Source: Sipunculus nudus
Lineage: Eukaryota > Annelida > Sipuncula > Golfingiida > Sipunculidae
NCBI GenBank assembly: GCA_026874595.1
Contig: CM049314.1
Location: 15,246,729-15,310,728 of the forward strand
DNA length: 64,000 bases
Reading direction: 5' to 3'
Shown here: positions 1-11,376 of the stretch, piece after piece
How positions within the stretch are numbered: the stretch's first letter is position 1
Layout: each line of letters opens with the position of its first letter
Program-made: the position numbers and the translations under genes
The notes under the pieces: model-generated
What the model was told of the DNA's origin: nothing
What the model saw: only the letters and a program-made list of their open reading frames with translations
The model's database searches: none

Positions 1-562
1 TTGAGCATGCAAAAATCAATAATCATATGAGTTTACATTTTAAGTTATCATTGTGTATTTATATACACAATACCGGTTCTGAATCAAAATAATTTCACTG
101 ATAAAGGTCCACTTCTTTATGGGGATGAATGTTTGTTGAGGAGTCAAGAACGTAAGCTAATGCCATGACACGAGTACTACAAAATACCTTTCCCTCCACA
201 CTAAAAACACCTGACAGACAGTGACTGGCAGTAAGTGTCGGGTTAGTTATATTAACAAATAGGGGTCATAATGTTATCTTTCATCTGATCTTGGGATGGA
301 TAATGTAATGTTTAAGCGTCTTGAGTGTGTCTGATTTCACCTGAAAAAAACGCGTAATGTTAGCTCACTTGACCCTAATACCGCAGGCGCAGGGGATAGG
401 AACACTGCAGATAGAATAATAATACATCCGATTTCATATCGTTTGGTTAGTTATGAGCCCTATACAGCATTAGAGTAATTATGTATGAGTGAAGGTATTT
501 CTTAATAAAGTGACACTCTGGTTATTGCTAATACAAATGAAAGTGTTGATATTACCTTAAAG
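1..562. other. non-coding sequence, probably intron of gene A
   Basis: No coding exon or recognisable repeat is seen here. Since the first visible exon of gene A (563) corresponds to exon 5 of its complete paralogue, this is most likely intron 4, with exons 1-4 lying to the left of the window. Confidence 0.5.
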
Positions 563-2839
563 GGTTCTTGGCGTCCAAAATGAATCTTCTGTGCCGGAGA
601 TATGGCTTAATGTTTTGCCGTTCTATCACCTGGCTGGCCTATCTGCGCTCTGTTTGACTTTAGCAAATGGTGGAAAAGTGGTCTCTCTATCACGTTTTGA
701 ACCCCGGCTCTTCTTGGAACTGATTGAAAAATACAAGGTTGTATTACATGTACACTGACCTATTTATAACCATGGGACAAACACTATGTATAATGCATTA
801 ATAAACGTATTACTTCATTGTAACTTTAACATAAATAAGACATCTCAAATATAAAGTATAATCTTGCATGTATCATGGCATATCTTAACTTTGGATTAAT
901 AATCTAAAATTACAGTTTGCAAAGGGTACATCTTAACTTTGCAGTATAGGAAGTCAGATGGGTTTTATTTTATCTATAATAACGTGTCTTATTGCCGACC
1001 GATTCCCGAGCAAATTATCAGGGTTTTTTTTTCAAATATATAAATTATGTAATGTATATAACTGTAGGAGATAATGTAACATCTTTGCTTATATTTCTGC
1101 AACTTGGAAAAAGGAGCAGTGTTCTGGATTTGATATTTCAGGTGACGTCTTTTAATCTGGTACCACCGCTAGCACTCGCATTGATTCAAAGTCCACTGAC
1201 GAAGGATTACGACCTGACCAGCTTACGGGAAGTCAAATGTGGCTCGGCACCAGTCAGCAAGGAACTCGAAGCAGAGCTGGCCCGAAAACTGGGAACAGAA
1301 GTGAAGAACTGTACTAGTATTTCCAGTTCCATTCAGTTTTATGTTTCCGGTTTGTACTAATCAATCAAGAAAAAGAGTTGATACTTTCGATTGTTAATAA
1401 TATTTTTTTTGTTCTTGTGGATTATTTTCTATTATTCCGTTCTATTTGTGCAGCCTATGGCTTGACTGAAACGTCCCCAATTGTCATGGTCGTACCATCT
1501 GGAAACAATAAACCTGGAACTGTTGGAAAAGCTGCACCAAACACTGAAACACAGGTAGCCATGCTACTTAACCGGGGAGGTAGGGAGAGAAGATGGATGA
1601 GACAATGAAACGGATATGTTGTTATTATGTACTAAGATTAACGTGCATGGTAGCTCTAGTACAGTGTGCGAGTTTGTTGATCGGAAGGATTCTGAAACCT
1701 ATAAACTACATATACAACATATTTGAGTCTGAACTGATTCTTATTTTATTTGTGGTACACTCTGCTTAGGGAAATATTTCCGTTTCGTCGCTTGTTCTCA
1801 GTTTCTTCTGGAACTAAAAACTAATATTACTATTCTTGATCGTAATATACCATATACTCTCTTTATTCAGAAGATATTAGACAAAATTAATCCAATACAT
1901 TGGGATGGTTGATCCATTTAATTGATGTAACGCCCATGTCGCATGTTGTGATTATTTCTTATAATAATAATGCGTATATATTATTTATCACGGTATGGAA
2001 GCATTTAAACCCCTCCGGAAGGCTTCTTTGTCATATATTAAGACTGAGAGAACAATATGGTACGGAAGAAAGGAGTAACCATAAAAAATCTACAAAATTA
2101 TGACCTCACGTACTCACGTGTATATATAAATAAATATATAGAGTAGAACCTCCGAATTACGGATACTGACGGGACAGGACGTTTTGCCTGCAATAGAGAA
2201 GTGTCCTTAGTAGGGAGGTTATAGGTATCGAGACCTGCTTTCAAGGGACTGTCCATAAGTGCAGAAGCGGATCCAGGGGATCCGGACCCCCCCCCCCCCC
2301 CCGCTTTTTCATCTACCGCAACCCTTTTGTAAAGAGTTCCAGACAAAATTTTGCGGCCTGGACCCCCCCCCCTTTCCTGGCCTGTGAACCTTTTTTTAGA
2401 GTTTTCATTAGTCTTTCTTGGTTGGACCCCCCCCCCCTCCCAATTTTCCTTAATCCTGGATCCGCCCCTAAAGTGCCGGTAAAAAGGAGGTGCCCTTAGA
2501 ACAGATCTGCCTGTAAGGAATGGTTCCACTGTAAATAAAATAATGTGATGAAAATGTTTATCTGTATATTTATTTTATTCAGCTAGTTGGTGTATCAACA
2601 GGGGAGATTTTAGGACCAAATAAAGTAGGAGAACTGTGGATCCGAGGGCCTCAGGTAATGAAGGGTTATCTTAACCGTCCCGACAGTACACGTGACATGG
2701 TGGACGCTGATGGCTGGCTTCACACTGGTAATAACCAATGCTTGGTGAATTTCTTTAATTGTAGACAGTTGAGAGTCAATGTTGGGAATGTTTGAACCAA
2801 TCGATTGGATCGGTTTCGATTTGGAAGTCCAATCTTTTC

Positions 2840-2875
<36 letters not shown>

Positions 2876-5507
2876 TGGTTACTTTTAATGCATAACCTCC
2901 GAGGCAGAGCGGTTCTTTTATACTTTAAGGTTAAATGTAAATTGCTTGTTTCCATTTTGTTATTTCGTGCAATTAAAGGAAGCGGGATCAAAATCTTAAC
3001 GTTGTGATTCTTTTTATTTATAATCCAAACGATGTTTCCGTTTGAATAATCAGTATATGCAAGCTTTTAATATTTACAGTGTGTTTCCTAGCACCTCATA
3101 GAAAAGATATCGTAGCGTTCAGTCCTGTAGAAAGCACACCATTTAAAATAAACAAAAACAATAGAGACGAACTGTACTTTAAAAGCTGGAAAAGCTCATT
3201 TGTCCGGGTATGATAAGACTCTACAAAGGATTTCACTGTATATTAGAATGGGGAACCTTTAAACAATATTATTGTTATTTACGGTAACTCCCGGATTTGC
3301 GTATCAGCGCCATCTAGTATTTACACTTTGAACGAATAAGAAGTTTAAGATATCCATCTTTTCGATTATACGTTAACTTTAATCATATTTCAACTCAAAG
3401 TAATGAAGCTTTATGTTTTCCCATTGGCGATCCTCTCAATTTTATAAGAATAAACAAAGGAATTATCCAGTTTTAATGCCTTACTCAAACGTTATGTGTT
3501 TCACTAAATGAACACAAGATGGCGCTGTTAAGCAAATGTGGGAGTAAGTAATAGTAATAACCTTGTTCAAAAGGTACCCAATTGTTTACTAAGATAAATA
3601 CCTGTATTTTTCTTCTATAATAATTCACTATATATATTGGTAATGCCTACCTGATTTCATATCTTTGATTTTATATCTTTTATATCTTATATTAAGGTGA
3701 TCTAGCATATTACGATGAAGACAGGTATTTCTATGTAGTGGATCGTATAAAAGAGCTGATCAAGTATAAGGGAACACAGGTAGCGCCAGCAGAGCTGGAG
3801 GGGGCGCTCCTAACTCACCCTGATATCATGGACGCCGGGGTCACAGGGGTTCCTGATACAGACGCTGGAGAGCTCCCTTTTGCTTTTGTGAAAAAGACCA
3901 GGGAGGCTGCACTATCCGAGGAGGAAGTAAAACAATTCGTTGCCAGTGAGCTGTTACATCAAATGTCAAATATATAATAGTCTATTTAACGTTTACATTT
4001 TTTACGCAATGTTTGTTTTTTTTAATTGATCCTACGGTTAACATTAAAATTTTTGTTTCATGAAACCGGCAGCCATTCAGAATTAAGCGGCCAAATAGAT
4101 TTTTAATTGCACATAAAATCGTCACTTAAAGGCACCTATTCACATGAATTTATATGAATTCGTGTTGAGAAAAGTTTTTATATTGTGATGCATGTATAAG
4201 CTTATTTATCTGCATGCTTTTATTAAACAATTGAGACACATGGGCCAGTGTTTATAAACAGTAATAGACAATGTTATCTGAGGTAGATATATGTGTACAT
4301 GTGGGAAAGATTTAAGGTCACTCTGAAAGGACATGCATGGACTCTGGTTCGTTTGACTTGCCGTTTGATGTCTTTTGTTACAGGTGCTCTTTTTATTATG
4401 TGACACGGGCGTAACTCCTGTTGTGGCACTCGTGCCTGGACGCTTGTTACATTCTCGGTTTAATCCGTGCTGGTTGAACTCTTGTTGTCATGCTAGCTTG
4501 AGGCGAGATTACGTGTACACCATGGTGTGTAGAAACAGCGATGTTTTTCTGGAGAATTCCTGTGACGCGTGCTTACCGTGTATAGTGTATTATCCTTAAG
4601 ACTGTTCGAGAAGTGGAAAATTCTCGGCTTGGGGTGTGAAGGTATATAAAGGGGCTGTGTTTTAGTGCCGGGGGCAGAGCAGCAGAGAAGATTCCAGCGG
4701 ACGCAGAAGCGTGTGTCAGTTTCTGGGACCTTATCCGACGTGTGCAGCAATTATAGATTTTCTTCAGAGTTTCTCCTTGATTTTGTGCATTTGGACTTCA
4801 GTTTACTTTCTGGATTGTTACAAGAGCTTTACACTGGACTGTCATTCTACGAGAGTATACATTTAAAGAACTTATCGTTGTTACGGTGTTGGTAACCAGC
4901 TACTGTGCACATTATTTTTCTGTGTGATTGTATTGAATGTTGTTATATCGCTGTTTATTGTATAATTGTATTGATTTAGTGTATTGTAATGTTAGGGTTG
5001 TTTCAAGAATAAATTATAGTTATTTGTTAACAAAAATCCACTGACTTCTTTATTTATTCCCCTAGACGCTGCCTAGTGTTACAGAATCTGATTTTTTTTA
5101 TCTCCATTCATTTACAAAATTTGTGTTCATCACGCATACGTGATCTGTTTATATTAGGTTCCGTAATACTTTATTGATTAGTTCTGCAGGCCTCCCACAT
5201 TTTATAAACACGTTGATATAAACAAAGTGAACAGTTTGTGTGCAATGAGATTGGCCTTTCCTTGCCTGTTTTTTTATAAAAGGTTCAAGTAATTGTCTGT
5301 AGTAATTGGACGTCGGAATCTGGAATAGTTCCATAAAAAGTGATGAGAAAGAGAAAAATTTTTTTTCCAGGTAAGTTGGCCACGTTTAAATACCTGAGAG
5401 GAGGCGTGAGTTTCGTTGATGAAATACCAAAGACAAGCACGGGAAAAATAATGAGAAGAGTTCTGAAGGAAATGGCCATCAAACGTAGATGCCAGAGTAA
5501 ACTATAG
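563..5507 (+). CDS. luciferase-like / 4-coumarate-CoA ligase-like acyl-CoA synthetase A (5' partial, exons 5-10)
   Basis: Exons 563-737, 1142-1310, 1454-1554, 2583-2727, 3697-3945 and 5371-5507 join in frame with AG/GT borders to give 325 codons including the stop; the N-terminal third lies off the window. This is the ANL adenylating family: a carboxylic acid is activated with ATP and transferred to CoA. Visible motifs in order are PFYHLAG, the A5 motif SYGLTET, GELWIRG, GWLHTGD (the T-G-D ATP-binding motif), VDRIKELIKYKG (A8 hinge) and PKTSTGKI with the catalytic A10 lysine. The protein ends in SKL, the textbook type 1 peroxisomal targeting signal, so a peroxisomal enzyme acting on fatty or aryl acids is likely. 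Exon lengths equal those of gene C, except exon 5 (four codons shorter) and exon 6 (one codon shorter). The substrate cannot be read from sequence. The last intron carries an LTR. Confidence 0.88.
2141..2531. mobile_element. pogo/Tigger-like MITE interrupted by a poly-C/G repeat
   Basis: The left end GAGTAGAACC and the right end GGTTCCACTG are inverted copies, with TA on both sides, in the style of the CAGTrGAACC termini of pogo/Tigger elements. It lies in intron 7 of gene A and contains the poly-C repeat of 2261-2470. No transposase is present. Confidence 0.5.
2261..2470. repeat. poly-C/G palindromic MITE, copy 1
   Basis: The ends are GCAGAAGCGGATCCAGG and TCCTGGATCCGCCCC, which are near-inverted. 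Inside are three C tracts of 11-17 bases separated by about 50-60 bp. The same layout recurs at 30504-30711, 58503-58683 and 62489-62692. Confidence 0.6.
3276..3560. mobile_element. MITE with CAGCGCCATCT inverted termini, copy 1
   Basis: The left part holds TAACTCCC then CAGCGCCATCTAGT. The right part holds the inverse, AACACAAGATGGCGCTG followed by GGGAGTAAGT. It sits in intron 8 of gene A. A second copy with the same arms is at 51474-51756. Confidence 0.5.
4376..5168 (+). mobile_element. solo LTR (Ty3/gypsy-like) in the last intron of gene A
   Basis: It starts TGTTACAG and ends CCGTAATA (its relative at 24847 has CCGTAACA on that strand), so the ends are short inverted repeats. A TATATAAA box is at 4643-4650 and an AATAAA at 5008-5013. 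The four bases CTTT directly flank both ends, as expected of a 4-bp target duplication. No gag or pol sequence is next to it, so it is a solo LTR. Class assignment is inference. Confidence 0.55.
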
Positions 5508-5587
5508 ACCACATGGCTCAAAGATTCTATGAAGCAGCAAAGATGTTATTAAGATGTGACAATATTGTGGAAACCATGTATCGTGAA

Positions 5588-5593
5588 AATAAA
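5588..5593 (+). promoter_or_regulatory. polyadenylation signal of gene A
   Basis: AATAAA 81 bases after the SKL stop codon. Confidence 0.6.
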
Positions 5594-6890
5594 GCAAGTA
5601 CATAAATGGATATGTGAAAACCTATTATTTTGATCCGGCTACTTTAATTACAATTTAAAGTAAATTGTATGTATTGGTCATTTCACGTTACTTGTTTTGC
5701 CTTGCATCGCTTCCTCACAAATTACCGTAAAAAGACAACACCATAGTAAGATATAAATTAGACATCACAAAGATTCTTGGCTTTTATGAAAATGCTTTAT
5801 CTAGCAGCGTTATTTGTCAGTTGTACTTATTTCGATATTATTCTTTAGAAAGTATCGTACTATATAAAGTAGTAGATTATAATTAGTATAGGATTATATT
5901 TGCCATATGCTGAAGACATGTAATCAATCGGAAAGGCCACTGAATTTGTATATCATAGGCTCGTGCAATTATTGTTGTCGCGGTCTGCAATTAACGTCAA
6001 ACTTTGCACAGCGCATGCTTGATTGTTTTTTTATAGGTGACACATATAAAAATAATACTCCATAATTTGTAGACAATTAATATAAATCTACTATGTAAGG
6101 ACAGCATGTAACAAAGTTACACTTATAATTAACAGTCTGTAATTTTCCCCTAGAGCGCTTGATGTGTATTAAAATTTAAGAAAATAAACTGTGCTTAATT
6201 CGTGTATGTGTGTGTACGAATTTTCCTGATAATGACAAAGATTATTGACTTAGTCTCGACAGATTCCATCAGAATTGTAAACCCATACAAAAAGAGAAAG
6301 TTCAGACTACTGTCAGTTCTATAATTTCATCAGTATACAGTTTTATTCAAGCCACCATACAATTCTAGTACATGCAGTCAGTTAAAATAATTGAATAGTT
6401 GCAATGATTTCTCTGTTTTCACTGTTTCACCCGTGCCGTATATACATGTAATATATCACGTCTTTTCTTTAAGAAGGGCACTAATTTACATATACCTGCT
6501 TTTTTGGATTTGTGTAGCCATACATGAAAAAAGTAATTAAGACGCATCAGCATTTTCACTGACAAAACTTCATTAAGGTGGCAGGCCTGGTCAAATTCCT
6601 AAAATTGGTGGTTTTTTTTTAATAAAAGGTATACGTAATATTGAATATTGGGCGGATCTAATGCACCTGAGCACATTTTGGGTCGCCAGTTGCATTTTGT
6701 GGAAAAGGGTGATTTCTATTTAGTAAACACTACGATGTGTTTACAGGGTGTTTGTAGACAAACTCCAGTCCTGCCACAGGCCTGTCAATCACTGTGCCCC
6801 GCATCCTCACCTAATAGGGGCACTTGGGCTAAGCTGCTGGCAGGGTGCCAGATGCTGAGGTGGGCCTAAACACTACACTGGGCTGAACTG
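5594..6890. other. intergenic sequence, no gene seen
   Basis: AT-rich sequence downstream of gene A. No coding signal or defined repeat was found. Open frames here have no family resemblance. Confidence 0.5.
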
Positions 6891-7049
6891 CTGGTCAGTA
6901 TGTCATCATATGGTTATACATACAAGAAGCAACCCTGTAGTATGTGTGTGTGTGTGTGAGTGTTGCGTTGCATGCTGTCCTTTGTTGTTGTTTAACAAGC
7001 TGTGATAATCAAATGGGGAGTCTGCCAAAGGTGCAAAGGAACAAAACTA

Positions 7050-7690
7050 CCTCTTTTTTGGGAATTTCTTATGACACTAGTACATATCAGAAGAGGCTGT
7101 GATAGTGAGCACTGACGATCTTGCTTTCCTTTTCGGATTATCCCAAGCACATGTTTGTATGATTTTCAACACCTGGGTAAACTTTCTTGCCAAAGTGTTC
7201 AAACCCCTATTAACTTGGCCCTCCAAAGACGCTGAAAAGGCTGATCTATCGAATCATTTTGGCTTACAAAGAAACAAGGTGCACCATTGACTACTCAGAA
7301 TTTAGACCAATGGCACAGAGACTTACTTGGTCCAATTATAAACATGCAAATACATTCAAAATGCTTGTTAGGATAATGCCAAGTGTAGGCTTCATCTTTG
7401 TTGAAAATTTTATCGTCTGTCGTTGTCTGATGCTGCCAGTGCGGGTTCCTTGAGTGTTTAGAGCCTGGGGATGACATAATTTCAGATCGAGGATTAAACA
7501 TTAGGAATTTGCTACTGCCAAGGAAAGCCACGCTCAACATTATGCCTGCTTTCAGTCATGGAAAACCACAAGGAACGTTCATTGCCTGTGTATACATACA
7601 TGCTGAGCGTACAATGAGACGAATGAAAACTTTTAAGATACTGTCATGGATTATCCCCCAAAATATGAGAAATTTGAAAAATAAAATCTA
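7050..7690 (+). pseudogene. PIF/Harbinger-type transposase relic (DDE_Tnp_4)
   Basis: Three consecutive segments in three different frames (about 7099-7290, 7259-7453, 7450-7690) match the order of a DDE_Tnp_4 transposase. They are a helix-turn-helix with FGLSQAHVCMIFNTWVNF, then IDYSEF (first catalytic Asp) and LTWSNYKHANTFK, then SDRGLNI (second Asp), LLLPRKATLNIMP, and HAERTMRRMKTFKIL (catalytic Glu). At least two frameshifts break it, so it is dead. No THAP finger or second ORF is seen nearby. Confidence 0.7.
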
Positions 7691-7974
7691 ACTCATTGTG
7701 GCAGTGCTCTGCAATTTGCAGCAGTGCTTAGCATAAATTGAAATATTAATCGAATCAGGGTGCGAACTAGAGGATGCACATATGCACGTTTTCATGTACA
7801 TTTTCTTTTGTGCAGGTAGAAATCGTACTGAGGTGCACTCTGTGCAAAAATTATAAACCAATGAAAAAAAATGTTGGTGCAGAATCTTATTCTTTTTTAC
7901 TCTTCATAAACATTATAATCATAAATTAGCATTTCTATTATTTGAGCAACAGAAACTGCTTTACAAGCAAATTT

Positions 7975-8776
7975 CAGTAGAGCGCCGTATTTCCGAATGC
8001 CGAATTTCCGAAAATTCGTTTTTCCGAAAATTAAAATTAGGAACCAAAAATTTATTCGTATTTCCGAAATATATTTCAAATATGTAAAAACCTAAAATGA
8101 GTATTGTAATTACGAGTCACAAGGCCTGCAGTCATGTGTTTAGCCCAGTGGTGACCCTAATTAATGAGTACTGGGCCGATGTTGTCGCCGGGGCAAATGT
8201 GTGAAAACTACAGCTAGCCACGCAACCTCGCAACCCCGGTCACCTGTACCCCTAGCAAGCGATTGAACGGTTTTATCCAAGAGCACTTGTGTGTAATCAA
8301 CCACATCTTGTTTGTACTCAAGCAAGCATCGTTCGTCGGCTTGGGACAGGATTTCATGCCAAATAACTGAGCAGTTTACTCGCATCAGCATTGGTGAGGT
8401 ATAATTGATTTAACGCTTGTGCTCGAACAGCTTTTATATGTCTCAGTCTTCAATTACGTAGATCGATAATAAACACCGTGTTCCTTGGCGATGTCATTTG
8501 ACCTTTCCCTCCAGTGAATTTGATGAAAAAAAGAGCACGCAGGTTGGACTGATCTTTGTCAATTATGCTCAGCAATAATCCAAAATCTTTTATACGTCCA
8601 GGTCGTCAGTTACGAATATTGAAAAGAAACACCGTGTTCCTCGGATAAATGGAATTTAATTAATCATTAACTGTTGTACTAACTTGCCGCTAGACCCTTG
8701 TCCGCTTTTCCGAATGTTCGTTTTTACGAACAAAAAGCATGTCGCCCGACGATTTCGGAAAAACGGCGCTCTACTG
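7975..8776. mobile_element. non-autonomous pogo/Tigger-like element
   Basis: The left end CAGTAGAGCGCCG is exactly inverted at the right end CGGCGCTCTACTG, followed by TA. Inside each end are words rich in TTTCCGAA, also inverted. The 0.8-kb interior contains no transposase frame. Confidence 0.65.
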
Positions 8777-9237
8777 TATCTCACTAGATTTACAAGGTGC
8801 AAGTTGAAATCTTTAGGCGCTTTATATCGGCCAATAGCGAGGTGCAAGTGGTTAATTAATGCATAGGCAAAGTACCTCCGTGCATGAGGCGGCCAGAACT
8901 GACGGTCGACGTTTGATAGCCCAATCTAATTAGCTGAGCATACAAATGATAAGCGTTGGAGAGCAACCCGAGCTCTAGTTAATTAGTGTGCCAAAACCCC
9001 TCCTTGTGATTGATCTGTTGGTGTCGTTGGCCTCTCCGTCTTTTGTCGGGTATGTTACGCTGAAACACGAATTTTCACTTGACATCATGTTATTGCTGCA
9101 ATATTCTGAGCCTATAGACAGATACGTAAAATTAATTTATAATAAGCTGCTTCATATCCCAACCATAACGTCTATGATATCCATACTGTCAACACAGCAA
9201 CAAATAAATATTACGCCAATACCAAACGAAATTACGA

Positions 9238-9848
9238 TGGGCCGACGCAAATCCCGAATGCCACTTTAAAAACTGCAGCAGTTGAATGATATCAAGAAGT
9301 CTCAGGGGGCCGAACCTACTTCAGTGTTCAAACTGATGGACAGCGACGATGAATCGTCAGATGACGGCATCCCTACGTATACGCATGAAGGAAAACGGGA
9401 GGCCGACACCTATCGACTTTGGCAGTGTTATCAACTAAACGCGCTATTGTCAGCCGCTGTTGGAAGTGCGATCTGTCGTGAAGGAACTGCTGATCTCGTG
9501 GAAGACCTAAAACGACGAATGGGATGGTGCAGTACCATAGGCCTTCAGTGTACGAACTCGGACTGTGAAAGAAATCAAAATTATCGGTATGTACCTACGT
9601 CCCCGGGGAAGACATATGCTGATATTAACAGGTCAAGTGTTTTGGCGTTCCGTGCGATCAGGAAGGGAAGAGCTGCCGCAGCAAGACTGGCTGCATTTCT
9701 GAATTTGCCACCCCCACTATCATCATCAAACTGGGGTAATCACACGAAAGCTTTGAGAGATATTGTTACAAACTCTTGGAAAGCTCAACTGACAAAGGCC
9801 GGATGTCCGTCAAATTTCTTTAATACACAGACTTTTAAGTTATCTTGA
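9238..9848 (+). pseudogene. Mutator-like transposase-domain protein, N-terminal fragment
   Basis: A frame runs from an ATG at 9238, hits an in-frame TAA at 9267-9269 after MGRRKSRMPL, and continues open to a stop at 9846-9848. The second part contains LLSAAVGSAICRE, GWCSTIGLQCTNSDC, NRSSVLAFRAIRKGRAAA and LNLPPPLS. This pattern resembles the 'Mutator-like transposase domain' proteins common in invertebrate genomes, with a C..C zinc-binding pair and an N-R-x-V-x-A-x-R-x-I-G-like stretch. About 190 residues remain of a protein usually several times longer, so it is a truncated transposon gene. The family call is from recall. Confidence 0.5.
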
Positions 9849-10640
9849 AAGGATCATAAATGAACTGAAACGGTCTCTACCGTGTCTCATCATTTCTTTA
9901 TCTTAATTATGCTAACATTCTTCGCGATGCCAAAGTTAATAAAGAAAAATTAATTAAAAGGGCATTCTACGTATCCTGTGATTAGTCCGTGTGAATCTTA
10001 TCCATGAGGCGTATGTGATATTATCGGTGATTGGCTCATGTCAGGGCCATGGGTAACGTTATCATTTATACTATAAAAGCTCCATTTAATGATACGTGAA
10101 CAACTCCGAGAATGTACTATTTCATCATTTTCAGCAATGAATGATCAAATCATTCACCAAACAGGCGAATATAATCAACGTCCTGGATCGCCTTTGCACG
10201 AAAGCCTAACCGAGTCCACGGTCCGGCGAGAGGTCATGACAAGTGACCTTTCATGTGTGTAACATCTGATAACTGCGTTTTCGTACCCGGTCCCTGGCAA
10301 ATGAGAAAATAATATGGCCCGAAATCATGATAAATATTTCACTTCCGTTAAAGCTCGGCATAATGGGGACTCCGAAAATACCGTCAAATTTTAGTAACAA
10401 TTGGTAAATGCAGAAAAATGGAGTGAAATTTCTTATGTTTTGTGACCACAGCTACCTGTTTAAAAATAATGAAAACAGTGTTAAGCAGAATATTATCGTA
10501 TTTATAAAGTATTTATCCTGCCACGTAAAGTGTCTGTTGTCCAGTTTGGCGGGGTGTCCGCCCTGGAGAAGTGTCCACAGCCCGGGGTTTCACTTGTTTT
10601 TCTATATCAATAGGAGACAGCCTAAAGTCAAGCGAAGTTC
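9849..10640. other. intergenic sequence, no gene seen
   Basis: No coding exon found. In particular there is no adenylation P-loop motif (SSGTTG) or PFYH motif that would represent exons 4-5 of gene B. Confidence 0.45.
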
Positions 10641-11182
10641 AAATCATGCTTTCCTTGTAGCCCCTGGTCTGTTATGATATCCCCTCATTACGTGTTTGCA
10701 CTTATCGTGTGTAGCCACCCCTCTGGGTCTATGCTTTCCCTTGTTGCCTCTGGTCTGCTATGATATCCCCTCATTTCGTGTTTACCCTTATCGTGTGTAG
10801 CCACCCCTCTGGGTCTATGCTTTCCCTTGTTGCCTCTGGTCTGCTATGATATCCCCTCATTACGTGTTTACACGTATCGTGTGTAGCCACCCCTCTGGGT
10901 CTATGCTTTCCCTTGTTGCCTCTGGTCTGCTATGATATCCCCTCATTACGTGTTTTAACTTATCGTGTGTAGCCACCCCTCTGGGTCTATGCTTTCCCTT
11001 GTTGCCTCTGGTCTGCTATGATATCCCCTCATTACGTATTTACACGTATCGTGTGTAGCCACCCCTCTGGGTCTATGCTTTCCCTTGTTACCTCTGGTCT
11101 GTTATGATATCCCCTCATCACATGTTTGTACTTACTGTGTGTAGCCATCCCTCTGGGTCTATGCTTCCCTTGTTGCCTCTGA
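10641..11182 (-). repeat. 86-bp minisatellite: inverted copies of exon 8 of gene B
   Basis: Six units with an exact 86-bp period; the word ATGATATCCCCTCAT starts at 10674, 10760, 10846, 10932, 11018 and 11104. On the minus strand each unit reads as the 3' part of gene B/C exon 8 (GACCAGAGGCAACAAGGGAA, then GACCCAGAGGGGTGGCTACA) plus the splice donor region and about 13 intron bases. The units are more alike than those of the direct array at 12805. Confidence 0.85.
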
Positions 11183-11376
11183 CAGATTTGTAATTGATAT
11201 TTATTTTGACCTTGCCCTTATTCCCAACTCTCTACAGCCAATTACCAAATATTGCTCAGTTGAGAACGTCTTTGCAGACTTCCGGTGAGAGCTTTGCGAA
11301 TGCATACTCCTGTCGCTGTTGAAATTGATAAATGTAATCATTTCTATATAACCATTATGATTTATTGATGTTGCAG

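Noticed and set aside
9282-9848. Functional host gene of 188 residues
   Set aside because: An in-frame stop after the probable start, and resemblance to Mutator-type transposon proteins, make a relic more likely.
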